Source: Periconia sp. R9002 (Eukaryota > Ascomycota > Dothideomycetes > Pleosporales > Periconiaceae). Taken from it: a DNA stretch of 64,000 nucleotides. The translations under genes and the position numbers were made by a program. Location: positions 295,554-359,553 of the forward strand of contig JAMAHW010000035.1 of the NCBI GenBank assembly GCA_023627715.1. Reading direction: 5' to 3'. How positions within the stretch are numbered: position 1 is the stretch's first letter; each line of letters begins with the position of its first letter. The notes under the pieces are model-generated. The model did not search any database, was not told where the DNA came from, and saw only the letters and a program-made list of their open reading frames with translations. Shown one piece after another: positions 23,037 to 33,666 of the stretch.

Positions 23037-24207
23037 ATGGATATGGAGCAAGCCATAGCCGAGAAGGCGGCATTGGACGATTTCATCGTTAGCGCCACGG
23101 GAGCCGCCTGGCCGTTTTTCATTCTAGCGACTATCGTTTTTGGCATGCGAACTTGGTCACGAATCAAGTTCACTGAGGCCAAATTGGGGGTAGAGGACAC
23201 GCTCATTGCTCTTTCATACGTACGTACACCTAGATCGTAAATTTGAAAGCTTTGGACAATTACTGACGCGATGGCAGTTATGCGACGTAGTTCGAATGGT
23301 CACCTTCCAGCTTGCCCTGAGCTACACAGCCAGAGTCGATTTGGCCAGACTCCCCGAAACAGCTCCTGACGCCACGTTCTATGGATTGTTCACCTGTTCA
23401 TGGGCGTTCATCAGCTGCACCCTACCTAAAGTCGGCGTCGCACATGTGCTCGTCCGCATATTCCGGCCATCACCATGGGCTCGCGGAATCATCTTGGGAT
23501 CTGTGTATATACTTTTTGCGTTCTGCTTCGTCGGCTTCTGGATTTGCTTCGTCCAGTGTTCCCCCATGGCTGGTCAATGGAACCCGTTCAAGTACCCGAA
23601 TACCAAGTGCTGGCCACGCAATGTTCAGATGTACTACGCGCTGGTTGGGAGTTCGTGGTCTACACTTTTCGACTTGATTTTTGCGCTGTATCCCGGTTTC
23701 ATGATTTGGGGACTGCAGATGGCGTTGTGGAAGAAGATCAGCACAATCGGTTTCATGAGCTTGGGTCTCGTGTAAGTTTCCTCCCACGCTTCATTATCTT
23801 TTCAATCACTCATGACATGTAGGGCATTTGCCTTCGCAACCGTAAAAGTGGTCAGCAACAGTACTCTCCTCGGGAACCCTGGCTTGACCGAGCTCTACAC
23901 AAAAGTCATACATATCGGCCTGTGGAATAGTCTCGAGAACGACTTCATCATCATTGCCGCTTGTTTGCCTTCCACCCGACCTCTGTTCAGAGCCTTTGGC
24001 ACTTTTGCGAAGACGCACCTCACCACCTCAAGACCGACTCGCGTGCACTCATCTTCCGAATCTCAACACTCGCTCACACTCCGAGACGCGAAACCCGCCA
24101 AGAGTTATAAAATGCCTGGACACATCTACGTGAAGTCGGACATCCACTCGGTTACGGAACAGCAGCGTGGAAAATCACCTACATTTCCCTGGGATGGGGC
24201 AAAGTAA
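23037..24207 (+). CDS. Rhodopsin-like / Pth11-type integral membrane protein
   Basis: Three exons (23037-23219, 23278-23771, 23823-24207) encode 353 residues with about seven hydrophobic segments. The layout and motifs (ATIVFGMRTWSRIKF, KVGVAHVLVRIFRP, CSPMAGQWNPFKYPNTKCW, NDFIIIAACLPSTRP) match the large ascomycete family of rhodopsin-domain integral membrane proteins related to Pth11 receptors. The Cys pair around the W-x-P loop is typical. The last 90 residues are a polar cytoplasmic tail. There is no CFEM domain at the N terminus. The function is unknown; sensing or support of a neighbouring metabolite cluster is often proposed. It lies between the A-T-TE synthetase and the monooxygenase. 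Confidence 0.85.
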
Positions 24208-25093
24208 TAGTTTCTAAGCTTACGTGTACGCATTCCAGCGATTAAAATGGCCAAGATACTGGTAAAACTTGGAGAGCCCAATAATGGTTTCTACTAAGCA
24301 ATGGTGGGCGTATTGTGGGTACATTGCTGGACGATTAGATACAGATGTAGTTAGACCTTACGAGGTGTGATCCGTCGATCAAATTCCATTCTTGTCTTGT
24401 AGACTAATCAATTGCTGTGCTGTGCCGCCCTGCTTACGCCGAGTGTGGGGTCTTCTGAAGCTGAAGGCCGGTATCAGATACCGATAGCCTGCCATTTAAA
24501 TTGGGGAATCTACAGTATCACGCTGAAATTTGCTGATGTTTGATGGAGTATGAATTCTATTAAAAACGATATCCTACTGGTAATTACGGAACTATTCAGT
24601 ATCCATGTTCATGTGCCCAGTAGAGATGTGAGGTGTTCCAACAAACATGGAAATGTAGTGCAGTTGCTAGTGCCTTGGCGCGCCTACAAAGCTACGCCGC
24701 CCCTGTGCCCGTTTCCCTTACACGGGTATTAATACTCTCCCGCTCCAATGGTCTGTGGAATCCTAGCCGTCATCGTATTGCATCCCCGATTCCACGGAAG
24801 GGGCCACGCTCATCTCAACTGCTTTCGAGCCCCTCCATATTACTCAAAGTCCGAACAATCTTGCCCCCATACAGAAGCTGCTTCCAAAAGCTTCGTCGTA
24901 GGACAGACTGTTTGGATTGCCGTGCCTTAGCTGTCACATTGGCTGATTTGGTCATTGCTACTTGAATGCCTACTTAAAGCTAACATTGATCCGAGCCACG
25001 TCTGATCTTACACCAGCGCATAATTTGTGAAGCCCCACTAGCTTCCATTTTTGTTTTTGTTACTTTCACTCTCCTTTCTTTCATTTTCCCACC
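24208..25093. other. Intergenic region, promoter of the monooxygenase gene
   Basis: No gene is seen. The last 60 bases before the ATG at 25094 form a T/C-rich leader, usual for fungal 5' ends. The middle (24400-24550) is AT-rich. No repeat is recognised. Confidence 0.5.
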
Positions 25094-27004
25094 ATGTCCG
25101 GGTATCTGGACGAAAGTGTTCCCGCCGTGGATGCGCTACAGGTCGAAAAACGATATGGAGAAGAGCGGGCGAAACGACTTCGTCCTGAAGGTGACAGTCA
25201 ATTCATTGACATATCGCGTTCTCCCGAGCATCAATCCTTCCTAGATGATCCCTGGGTTGATCCTGCCACGATTCAAGACGTGAAGACCATGTTCCCCAGC
25301 GGTCGTTCGCAGATGATTATCCTCGGGGCGGGACTAGGCGGGCTCGTGTACGCGGTACGCATGATTCAGGCTGGAATCAAGCCTGAAGATATTCGTATCG
25401 TCGATGTTGCGGGAGGATTTGGTGGTACATGGTACTGGAACCGGTACCCCGGGCTCCATTGCGACATCGAGAGCTACCTGTATCTCCCACTGCTGGAGGA
25501 AACGGGCTATGTTCCCAAGCACCGTTTTTCCCGAGGTGAAGAGATTCGCAACTACGCCAATCTGATCGCAGACAAATGGGGGATTTCCAACAGTGCAGTC
25601 TTCCAAACCAAAGCTCAACAGCTCACCTGGGACGAAGAGCAGAAGGAATGGGTAGTGAAGCTTGAGCAGAGGCGCACGGGAGAGGAGCCTGTGCAACTGG
25701 CTGTGCGGGCCGATTTTGTCGTGACTGTCAATGGTCCCTTGAACTGGGCAAAGCTTCCGGGTGTGCCTGGACTGCTGGACTACCAAGGCAATGTTTTCCA
25801 TGCCTCGCGCTGGAACTACGCAGCCACGGGCGGCTCACCAACTGACCAATCCCTTACCAAGCTCAAAGACAAGAGGGTGGCTATCATTGGCACGGGCTGC
25901 ACATCCGTCCAAATAGTCCCAGAACTCGCTCGTTGGGCCAAACATCTGTATGTTGTTCAACGTACACCCGCATCTGTTGATATCCAAGATCAAAAAGAAA
26001 CAGACGAAGAGTGGTTCCGCAACGAAGTCGCCTCGACACCAGGATGGCAGCGCGAGCGCCACAGAAACTTCCACGAACACTTTACACCAGAGGCACCACC
26101 TGCAAACGACGTGGTTAAGGACGCGTGGACCCGTGCTCCCGGTCTAGTCGGTCTCACTGGCACCCCTTATGGACCCAAAACCATGGAGGAGCTCCCCGCA
26201 TACATGCAAAAGCTCAAAGAACTCGACCTCCCACGACAAAACCGAATCCGCAAGCGTGTCGAAGAACAAATCCACGACAAAGACATTGCCGCAAAACTAC
26301 AACCATGGTACCCATCCTGGTGCAAACGGCCCGCCTTCCACGACGAATACCTCTCCGTCTTCAACCGCGAAAACGTAACACTCCTCGACACCGAAGGCGC
26401 CGGCGCCGAACGCATCACCACCGACTCCATCGTCGTGGGCGGCCAATCCTACCCGGTCGACATCATCGTCTGCGCGACCGGTTTCCGCGCCCCCTTCACC
26501 GGCACCCCGGCCGAGAAAGCCAACGCGACCTTCCTCGGCCGCAACGGCGTCTCCATCACCAACGAATGGGCCCGCAAAGGTCCCCTGACCCAACACGGCG
26601 TCCTCGACCACAACTTCCCCAACCTCTTCTTCTCCGGGCCCTGGCAGGGCGCAAACTCCCCAAACTACCTCTTCGCCGTCGACACCTTCGCCACGCACGC
26701 CGCGTACATCCTCTCACAGGCCCGGAGCAGAGCCGGGGGCAAGAAATTCGCCGTCGCGCCTACCGAGAGCGCCGCGCGCGACTGGAGCATGCAGGTCGCT
26801 ATGAAGTCGTTGCCTACGGCTGCCATTTTGGGCTGCACGCCGAGTTACTTCAACGTCGAGGGTGGGCTGGATAAGATTCCGCCCGAGATGCAGCCCATTA
26901 TTGCGAGCTCGGGGCTGTGGGGGAGCGGGATTGAGGATTTCTTGGGGGTTATTGAGGCGTGGCGTAATGAGGGGAATTTACAGGGTATTCAAGTGGATGT
27001 GTAG
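25094..27004 (+). CDS. FAD-dependent Baeyer-Villiger-type monooxygenase
   Basis: A single exon encodes 636 residues from an ATG in a CACCATGTC context. The first Rossmann motif GAGLGG lies at about 78-83, followed by GGFGGTWYWNRYPG, the usual FAD segment of class B monooxygenases. The fingerprint region reads YQGNVFHASRWN, close to the FxGxxxHxxxW(P/D) Baeyer-Villiger signature but with Tyr first and Asn last. A second Rossmann motif GTGCTSVQ at about 266 binds NADPH. ATGF and the C-terminal GPWQGANSPNY also fit. These enzymes insert oxygen next to a ketone or hydroxylate, in the cytosol or ER. The neighbouring A-T-TE synthetase suggests tailoring of its product, which is inference. Codon use in the second half is much more C-ending than in the first. 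Confidence 0.88.
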   Translation: MSGYLDESVPAVDALQVEKRYGEERAKRLRPEGDSQFIDISRSPEHQSFLDDPWVDPATIQDVKTMFPSGRSQMIILGAGLGGLVYAVRMIQAGIKPEDIRIVDVAGGFGGTWYWNRYPGLHCDIESYLYLPLLEETGYVPKHRFSRGEEIRNYANLIADKWGISNSAVFQTKAQQLTWDEEQKEWVVKLEQRRTGEEPVQLAVRADFVVTVNGPLNWAKLPGVPGLLDYQGNVFHASRWNYAATGGSPTDQSLTKLKDKRVAIIGTGCTSVQIVPELARWAKHLYVVQRTPASVDIQDQKETDEEWFRNEVASTPGWQRERHRNFHEHFTPEAPPANDVVKDAWTRAPGLVGLTGTPYGPKTMEELPAYMQKLKELDLPRQNRIRKRVEEQIHDKDIAAKLQPWYPSWCKRPAFHDEYLSVFNRENVTLLDTEGAGAERITTDSIVVGGQSYPVDIIVCATGFRAPFTGTPAEKANATFLGRNGVSITNEWARKGPLTQHGVLDHNFPNLFFSGPWQGANSPNYLFAVDTFATHAAYILSQARSRAGGKKFAVAPTESAARDWSMQVAMKSLPTAAILGCTPSYFNVEGGLDKIPPEMQPIIASSGLWGSGIEDFLGVIEAWRNEGNLQGIQVDV

Positions 27005-27825
27005 ATGTGTTTGTAGTATTTGGTGGAGGTGAAGGAGGCTGATATGCGCTTCTCATCTCAACATATTCAACGATTTAAAAAAAGGGGAACATATCAACGT
27101 CCTCCCAACGTTCCGAATTCCCTGCTTGATGTGAATGAAGTTCAGTGACGCCGCATGTCATCATCTCCTTTCCCCTTTCCCCAGCCTCATCGAGCTTGTT
27201 GCAACTACTAGATAGAACTCTCAACACCGCTCTATCTCCATATATTGAGACTCAGTGAATACACCATGTACTCCTTTCTGAACTCATTGATGCCCCAGCA
27301 ACTCGCACGTTCCGCATATGAACATTGAACGAAAATGAAGAGGTCGAGGAAATCGCACTATCTCAGGTAAGAAGGAGGTAAACATGATCATAGGAATAAA
27401 AGTGGTCAAGTGCTCTACTCGACGTGCAGTCAGTCGTTCTAGAGCTCTCGGATTGGTGTTGGGAATGTGATGGCGGAGAATTATGCAGAGACACAGGCGT
27501 GGAGATGGTACATGGACAGTTTGGGGGAGTGGGTGGGGAAATAGAGTCACCCTCTCTGATTTACAAATTCTCGGGTGGCAAATTGGGGTGAGACCACTGG
27601 ATGCGGCAAAGTTTCTGTGGATGATTTTCTCGTTAAACATTATGAAGGTAATTTTGCCGTAGCTAAGATGCTTTTCGTCCTATCATCAGACGCCATTTTC
27701 CCATTGCCATCCAACCCCTCCGCGAATGAATGGTTATGATCAGTGTTGATATCAGAGGCGGCCTCATTGTGAAGCCCTCCCAATCAACTCATGCTCGGTA
27801 TCATATGGACACAGCTAGTCTATGC
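27005..27825. other. Intergenic region between convergent genes
   Basis: The 3' flanks of the monooxygenase (plus) and the F-box gene (minus) meet here. ORFs on both strands look like chance. No repeat is recognised. Confidence 0.5.
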
Positions 27826-29600
27826 CTAATCCATGTCTGCCACCTTGGGATCATACAGACTTGGTGGGGGCGCCATGTTCTCAGCGCCGTCCTCCATGTC
27901 CACATCGTTATCCGAACCGCCGTCGTTTTCCTCGTCATCATCTTCATCCTCGTCCTCCTCTCCGCCTCGTTTGTTTCGATTCCGGTACATAGCTGCGAGG
28001 TCCTTGTCCTTCTCCCCAATGTCTTCACTGATCCGGCAATCAATGCCATAGTCGTTCAGCATTGCCCAGACTCGGTGAGGCTTTGACGTGAAAGCAGATG
28101 GCGGACTCATGATCTCTTCGCGACACTGAAGGCGTAGGACCTTGAGGTTAGGTAGGTCATCTATTTTCATGTCGGCGAATCGCTCCACCCATTCTAGAGT
28201 AGAGGTATCTGGATACAAAATCTCGACCTGCTCCAGTGTCTTGGGAAGTTGTTCAAGCTCTATCCCGCCGTCGAGATCCTCATCAAGTAGGAACTGTTGC
28301 GGAATCCTCAGGTGTTTCAAGGAGGAGAACTTCTCAAAAGACTGCACAGGATCTGTGCACTGCCCCAGAAGATAGTCCCAGTCAATCAAGTCATGATCCA
28401 TGTCACACTCAATGTCGAGTTTTTCGAGCTTCGCAGCAACACCTGTAAAATCGTGAAGTTAGTTAAGCTCGGTCGAAAATGTGATGATGCAACATACCTC
28501 CGAGAGATTTCATGAATTCCCCACAGGAGAAATAGTCATCTACGCCTTGATGCTGACCGTCGTCATGCAATTTGATGCGTAGAGATTTGAGATTGTTGCA
28601 GCCAAGCGCTTCGAGCAAGCATCCCAGACTAAGTCCTAGGTCGCCCTGGTTTTCAGGCTGCATGATCCAGATTGACATGGAGATGGAGAGACTCTCGATG
28701 GATTTTCCGCATCTGATCGTTTTTGGACCCTGCATACGGGCAAGGGTTGTCCAGTCCACGCGCGACAAATCCAGACTGCTCAAGTTCTTGAATCGAGTAT
28801 CACGTAGAAAGCCAACATCCGAGACCCCGATATGCTTCACAGTTTGCTGCAGGTTTGCAAGCATCTTGTTGGCGATGATCTAAATGGCAATCACAAAATC
28901 AGTAAAATCTTCGTGCAGGATATAGCATATCAGTACCCAGAGAACTCACCGGACTGCCAAAGAAAGCTGGTAGAGGTTCAATGCACGGGAGGACTTTGAG
29001 AGTCTCTTTGAGTGAAAAGATCAGGGTTTCCAAATTTGGCAAAATTGTGAGAAGCACACCGACATAAGCGGACTCGACATCGTTTAGCAGGCACCTCCGC
29101 CACAGATTATCCTGCTTTACGTCGTGACTAGTTAGAATCTGGAGGCACTCGTCACGGAGGGGCTTGAGCGTGAAATTCTTGGCTTTGTACATTCTGGTGA
29201 CGGATCGATTGACGGCAGCAAAACGTAGTGCCTTGACCTTGGCTGCGAGATCTGGCCGATGGATCAAGGTCCGGAGGAGCTGCACGGCAGAGTTGACGCA
29301 AGGGTGGCATCCGCAGCTTATCTAAAGTTTGATGTCAGTATGTAATCTAAACTGGGATACGACAATGACGCCATAGAATAGCGGTGGGGGGGTTTTGATA
29401 CTGAAGAGAGTGGCGTGCATGCGACTCACAGGGAGGTATGCATTAACGTAGAGCACGCTTTGGGCAATTGGAAGCATCTTCTTGGAAACACGACAAAGAT
29501 GGTGGAGGCGCGGGAGTTGAGATTCGGAAGCACCCAGATATCCTGCAATCTGCAGCAAGATCTCGTTGGGGAGACGATAGATGTACGTGTCGTCCGCCAT
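27826..29600 (-). CDS. F-box protein with leucine-rich-like body and acidic tail
   Basis: Four exons on the minus strand (29600-29430, 29321-28950, 28879-28498, 28442-27826) give 513 residues. The N terminus IYRLPNEILLQIAGYLGAS is a standard F-box (residues about 7-50), which would bind Skp1 in an SCF ubiquitin ligase. The body has repeated leucine-rich stretches (LSSLDLSR, LKSLRIKL, LKHLRIP, LKVLRLQC) resembling degenerate LRRs that could bind a substrate. The end is a long acidic run (GGEEDEDEDDDEENDGG). All three introns have good GTGAGT/GTATGT donors and TAG/CAG acceptors and preserve frame. The substrate is unknown. Such orphan F-box proteins are numerous in ascomycetes. Confidence 0.85.
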
Positions 29601-30218
29601 GGTGCTGCAGAGTGTACGGTGTAGGTGGCGAAAGGAAGCGCGGGGGTATCTCTTATATGTGTATCCAGCCTGCGTTTGTCATGGAAGGCACGCGTTTCCT
29701 ATTTCGCGCAGTCACGTGATATGTACGCTTGCTACCCTTGTCGTATCCCAGGTCACACATGTGCAAGCACCAAATGGTGGCTACATAGGCATTTATTTGG
29801 ATCACTAAATACAAGTGTTCAGCGGACAGAAACTTGATACAGAAGCGCAATATAATCCCATTGAATCAACTGCCACGGCTTGCTACTCTGCTGAAACATG
29901 TTCATGATCCCTTTTGGCAGCATATTTTTATCTGCAATGCTCAGGCCTCCGAATCGTTTTTTTTTTCAAACCCTCGATAGACAGATTCATCAGCTATTTG
30001 TCATAAGCACATGCTAGCCATCAGAGGTTATGAGAATGTGCCCAGGTAAATCCCTGAAACTAAGCAAACTATTGAACATGTCTCTCTTCTAAGCGGAGGC
30101 TGCTCGGTGCTGGGCTGAAAACCACTCCCCTTCTTTGCCCAAAGTGCATTCCTCTGATGTCCATACTTCCTTCGAAGAATTCAAGAGCCAAATAAGGACG
30201 GCACCAAAAACCAGTTTT
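29601..30218. other. Intergenic region carrying one copy of an 84-bp repeat
   Basis: The region lies between the start of the F-box gene and the end of the NADAR gene (both minus). It is AT-rich at 29880-30010 with a T run at 29959-29968, and holds repeat copy A at 30040-30123. No gene is recognised. Confidence 0.5.
30040..30123 (+). repeat. 84-bp dispersed repeat, copy A
   Basis: This segment matches 63221-63304 at 77 of 84 positions in the same orientation, without gaps. Similarity stops sharply at both ends. It starts GCCCAGGTAAATCCCTGAA and ends GCTGGGCTGAAAACC. It lies about 95 bases past the stop codon of the NADAR gene. It has no terminal inverted repeats and no target duplication that I can see. 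Five of seven differences are transitions. Confidence 0.8.
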
Positions 30219-30969
30219 TCACTGGCCCTGTTGATGCTTGTTCTTCTCCAGCAATTGCTCTTGGTGCAATCGGTCGGCCATGAACATGAGTATGCGACCC
30301 AGTCGATTCCGGCCTGGACAGCACCCTCCACGGAGGTCTTCGACGACGTTTGTTGTCTTGCTGCGCTCGGGCTTGTGCGCATTGCGATAATACGCTTTGG
30401 CTTCGTCTTTGGTCAATCCGCAACCCCATAGCTTATCGCTTGATGCTTCATACAATTCACAATTGTAAACCCGGATCAACTTTTTCTGTAATTCTGGGCA
30501 AGACATGAACTTCAGCCAGAGCCCTTTCTGCATGACTTGAATGGAGACTAAGAACAAAGATTAGACAAAGAGCAGTTGTGACCGAAGGACACTTACTGTG
30601 GTCCCAGGCATCTTCGTTGAAGTTCTTCACACTCTCCCCCAAAGACTTGTGTTCCCGTGGATCTTCGGTGGCCAAAATCTTCTTTATGGCATCCTATTCA
30701 GTATTAGCCTGTGAAATTTCATGCATTCTGGGCCGTACAGAGTCATTGAAGAGGAATGCTTTGGCGTGTTGGAAGTATTGTTCCACGCAAACGTAGGTGA
30801 CTCCGTTGTTTTGGAAGCTGCAGGGGAAGAAATTGCTCAGCCACCCATTCTCGTCCTTCTCCCCAAAAAAGAAGATGGGATCAAACGGCCAGTCGTCCTC
30901 TGAACACGATTCAGAATCTAGATTCTCGCCGGGTCGTTTCGAAGCCATATCTTTCCCTGCGGCGTTCAT
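30219..30969 (-). CDS. NADAR (YbiA-like) domain protein
   Basis: Three exons on the minus strand (30969-30739, 30693-30597, 30547-30219) join to 218 residues, matching a single NADAR domain with a short acidic leader. Diagnostic segments are FFFGEKDENGWLSNFFPC, VTYVCVEQYFQHAKA, KKILATEDPREHKSLG, KFMSCPELQKKLI and KLWGCGL, then GRNRLGRILM at the end. NADAR enzymes are N-glycosidases acting on riboflavin intermediates or on ADP-ribosylated guanine; fungal members are little studied. The first intron (45 nt) begins inside what looks like an open frame, and splicing it out restores the DSDAIKKIL junction and the family pattern. The three exons were joined by this family fit. Confidence 0.87.
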
Positions 30970-31691
30970 GGCGATTGGTGGATGGTGTAGTTCAGTATGA
31001 AAAAGGCGTAGAAGGTAGGTTGTGCTTTATGAGCTGACATGTCGGCCAGGCAAGATGTGAGACAGGTAAAATTATCGTGTCTCACGGCAAAAGTAATATG
31101 ATTGAGGTATCTCCTACTTCCAAAGCCATGGTTGGTAATAGAAAATTTCAGATGGACCATATGAATAAAGCATCAATAGGCGGGTTTGCGTCTCGCTGTA
31201 TTGACGCAGAGTGAGAGGAAGAAGCAACAAGTTTAATAGCATCATACGCAATTTTCGAATACAATCCATGTAGTCTTCATGGCACAAGTGAGAGACGGGC
31301 GGCAGTTGTCACATGCGCGACCCCACATAGGTAATAGAGAGGCGGTGTGTATATGTCTGCCTACCAACTAGCCACTCGGTCTGATCTCTCGACTTCCACT
31401 ACACCTACCTGGTAACCCTCACCAAGCTCTTTTTCTCAGTTTGGCCGCCCCTCCACTTCCACCTACCTTGAATGCGCTTCTGAATCACACTTTGGTGAGC
31501 TCATTCCACCGCAAACGCACATTGCTGGGAAGGGCTTTGCGTCCGACGAGAAGGTGAAGTTGCGCGGTCAACGACAAGCCTCTCCTAACTGCGACTTGTT
31601 CCAAAAACCAGTTTTTTTGGCATGTGAGTACAGAGCAAGGGAACTTGACCAAGCTAAAAGCTCACAGAGACCCTAGGCGCGTCCATTGACA
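30970..31691. other. Divergent intergenic region
   Basis: The region lies between the NADAR gene (minus) and the unknown gene at 31692 (plus). It holds C/T-rich leader sequence at 31380-31480. No further gene is seen. Confidence 0.5.
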
Positions 31692-32960
31692 ATGGCACCT
31701 TCTACCAGCAGTTCCCCAAAGCATCCATCCACCTCCGTCTCAACAATACCAGCGAGCGCACCGCCGAAGGGTACCACAGGCGGTAAAAGAACCGCACGTG
31801 TCAAAGTCCACCATGGGAGAAAGCAGAGCGCAAAGGAAAGACTTGAGTTGAAACCTGGATTGGGAACCAAGCCTGGGAGCTTCATACAGGTTGGCAAGGC
31901 GGAAGGGAGAGTTGCTACATACTGTTTGTTCGACAGGCGCGAAAATTTCCGCCGCTTTGCGATCAGCGTCTACGTACTCAAGCCGTACCTGGATGCTTGG
32001 ACGGACCGCGACAACATCCAAGTTCGCCAGGCCGCTGTACTTGCGTACATTCGCGACCTACCCGAGGAGATGAAGGACGATCCAAATCCCATCGTTCAAT
32101 ACCCAAAACATTCGGACAACCTTCACGCTAGGCAGCGGCTCGCGTTAGCCGTGTGCCAGATGTACCGTGCCATCCAGCAAGCAGTTTCTGGGGAACAACC
32201 ATACACACAAAAAGATCAAGACGAAGCAGAAGAGCGTTTCTTCACGCTGACAAAACGCAAGACTCCGCACGTAAGCCTGGATGAGGTCAACTTGAAAGGT
32301 TTAGGAAAGAATATAGGATTCGGACCTTTCACTGAGCGCGGAGAATGCGAGCTGGAACCTTACTCACGATGTTTCAACGTGCTCCAATATTTGGTAAACT
32401 CCATCAACAACTCCAATTGGTCTGCGCGTTATGGGAGCAAAAAATGGGACGAGCCTACAGGCTTTTCGGTTGATCATGTACCGGAATGGATGAGAGACCG
32501 AGAGGACATCCGACAGAAGCGACTCGCACCAGACCAAGCTCTTACCATACCCAACCAACCACCACCAAAACCAATGGCAAAAGTGGAAGTGACTTGGAAC
32601 TCCAAGGCTCAAACCAAAATCAACAAAGAGGTGCTTGAGTACTTCAAGGACGAGGGTATCGAGGCGGATGATCTCGTCACTTGTGCCAGTATTGAGATTA
32701 TGCCTGATGCCACGTTTGGAGAGGTCAAGAATTCCATCCGGTCAGCCTTCAAACTCGACGAGTGTGGCGCTCAAATCCGAACCATGGTGACGGTGCCCAA
32801 GGAGACCAATGTCATGCAACAAAGGTGGTCAGTGATACAGGAGGAAATCTGGGGTGAACAAAAATGCGGATTTCGGATCTCCCTCCGCAATGCTGACGAA
32901 GGCGAAACCATATGGGAGAACGGAGAGGTGCCCGGATTGAGCAAATTCAGATGGCACTGA
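31692..32960 (+). CDS. Unknown fungal protein with possible ubiquitin-like C terminus
   Basis: A single exon encodes 422 residues from the first ATG at 31692. I do not recognise the family. Residues 1-40 are Ser/Thr/Pro-rich, then a basic patch (KVHHGRKQSAKERL). Residues 60-260 form a helical, charged region (RRFAISVYVLKPYLDAW, ARQRLALAVCQMYRAIQQ). Residues 340-420 (TCASIEIMPDATFGEVKNS, then SAFKLDE, MQQRWSVIQEE and FRISLRNADEGETIWE) read like a ubiquitin-like or RA-type fold, with alternating hydrophobic strands and a central helix. That is a guess from pattern. There is no signal peptide or membrane segment. Confidence 0.78.
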   Translation: MAPSTSSSPKHPSTSVSTIPASAPPKGTTGGKRTARVKVHHGRKQSAKERLELKPGLGTKPGSFIQVGKAEGRVATYCLFDRRENFRRFAISVYVLKPYLDAWTDRDNIQVRQAAVLAYIRDLPEEMKDDPNPIVQYPKHSDNLHARQRLALAVCQMYRAIQQAVSGEQPYTQKDQDEAEERFFTLTKRKTPHVSLDEVNLKGLGKNIGFGPFTERGECELEPYSRCFNVLQYLVNSINNSNWSARYGSKKWDEPTGFSVDHVPEWMRDREDIRQKRLAPDQALTIPNQPPPKPMAKVEVTWNSKAQTKINKEVLEYFKDEGIEADDLVTCASIEIMPDATFGEVKNSIRSAFKLDECGAQIRTMVTVPKETNVMQQRWSVIQEEIWGEQKCGFRISLRNADEGETIWENGEVPGLSKFRWH

Positions 32961-33666
32961 GGTACTTCCCGTCAACCCAAAAGAAAATGTCATCGAGGGC
33001 CTTTTCACCAGGTCCTTCTTGATCAGGAAAAATGGAATGAATGGGTTCTGGAGACCTACACCTCCGCATGCTTCGGAGAGGAAAAGGAAAGATTCGGACA
33101 CGTCCTTGACCCCAAAACGGTCGCATGTTTGGGATTCATTGACCCCGAGCCTCTGTTGGAAGCTACGGTTGAAGTGCTCGGAAGGCGCTAGTCCATATTG
33201 GGTATTCAGTGTAGCCATAGGGCAATAGCAGACTAGTATAGATAGGGCAGTTTCTGCCATCCTGAATCGATAACTCTTACACCTCACATTTTGCTATGTC
33301 TTTCAACAGCCTCAGCACATTGACAAAGCCTTCGATAGTCTACCATGCATGAACCCAGACCGATGGGTCACCTAGAGAATAGAAACAGGGTTAGTAAACT
33401 TGACACTATGCTATATGCTTCTGCGGGCCGTGAAATTTCCCGAAAATCACCACGTGAGGTCTCAATGCCAATTCATACCTGGTCTATTACCCACTCCAAA
33501 GCCATAAATCATCGTAAAACCGAAGAGAAGGTGATCTAGTCTTCAAGTATATCCCAGAACCGCAGCACGGCGAGAATAGTTGAGTTGAGTAGGAGAGGGA
33601 ATTTGCGTAACATTATAGATCAGATTGTATGTACAACAGCGACTTCTCCGAAGAGTTCTCGGCGCA
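32961..33666. other. Intergenic region
   Basis: No supported gene. Small ORFs on both strands have no family resemblance. No repeat is recognised. Confidence 0.45.
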
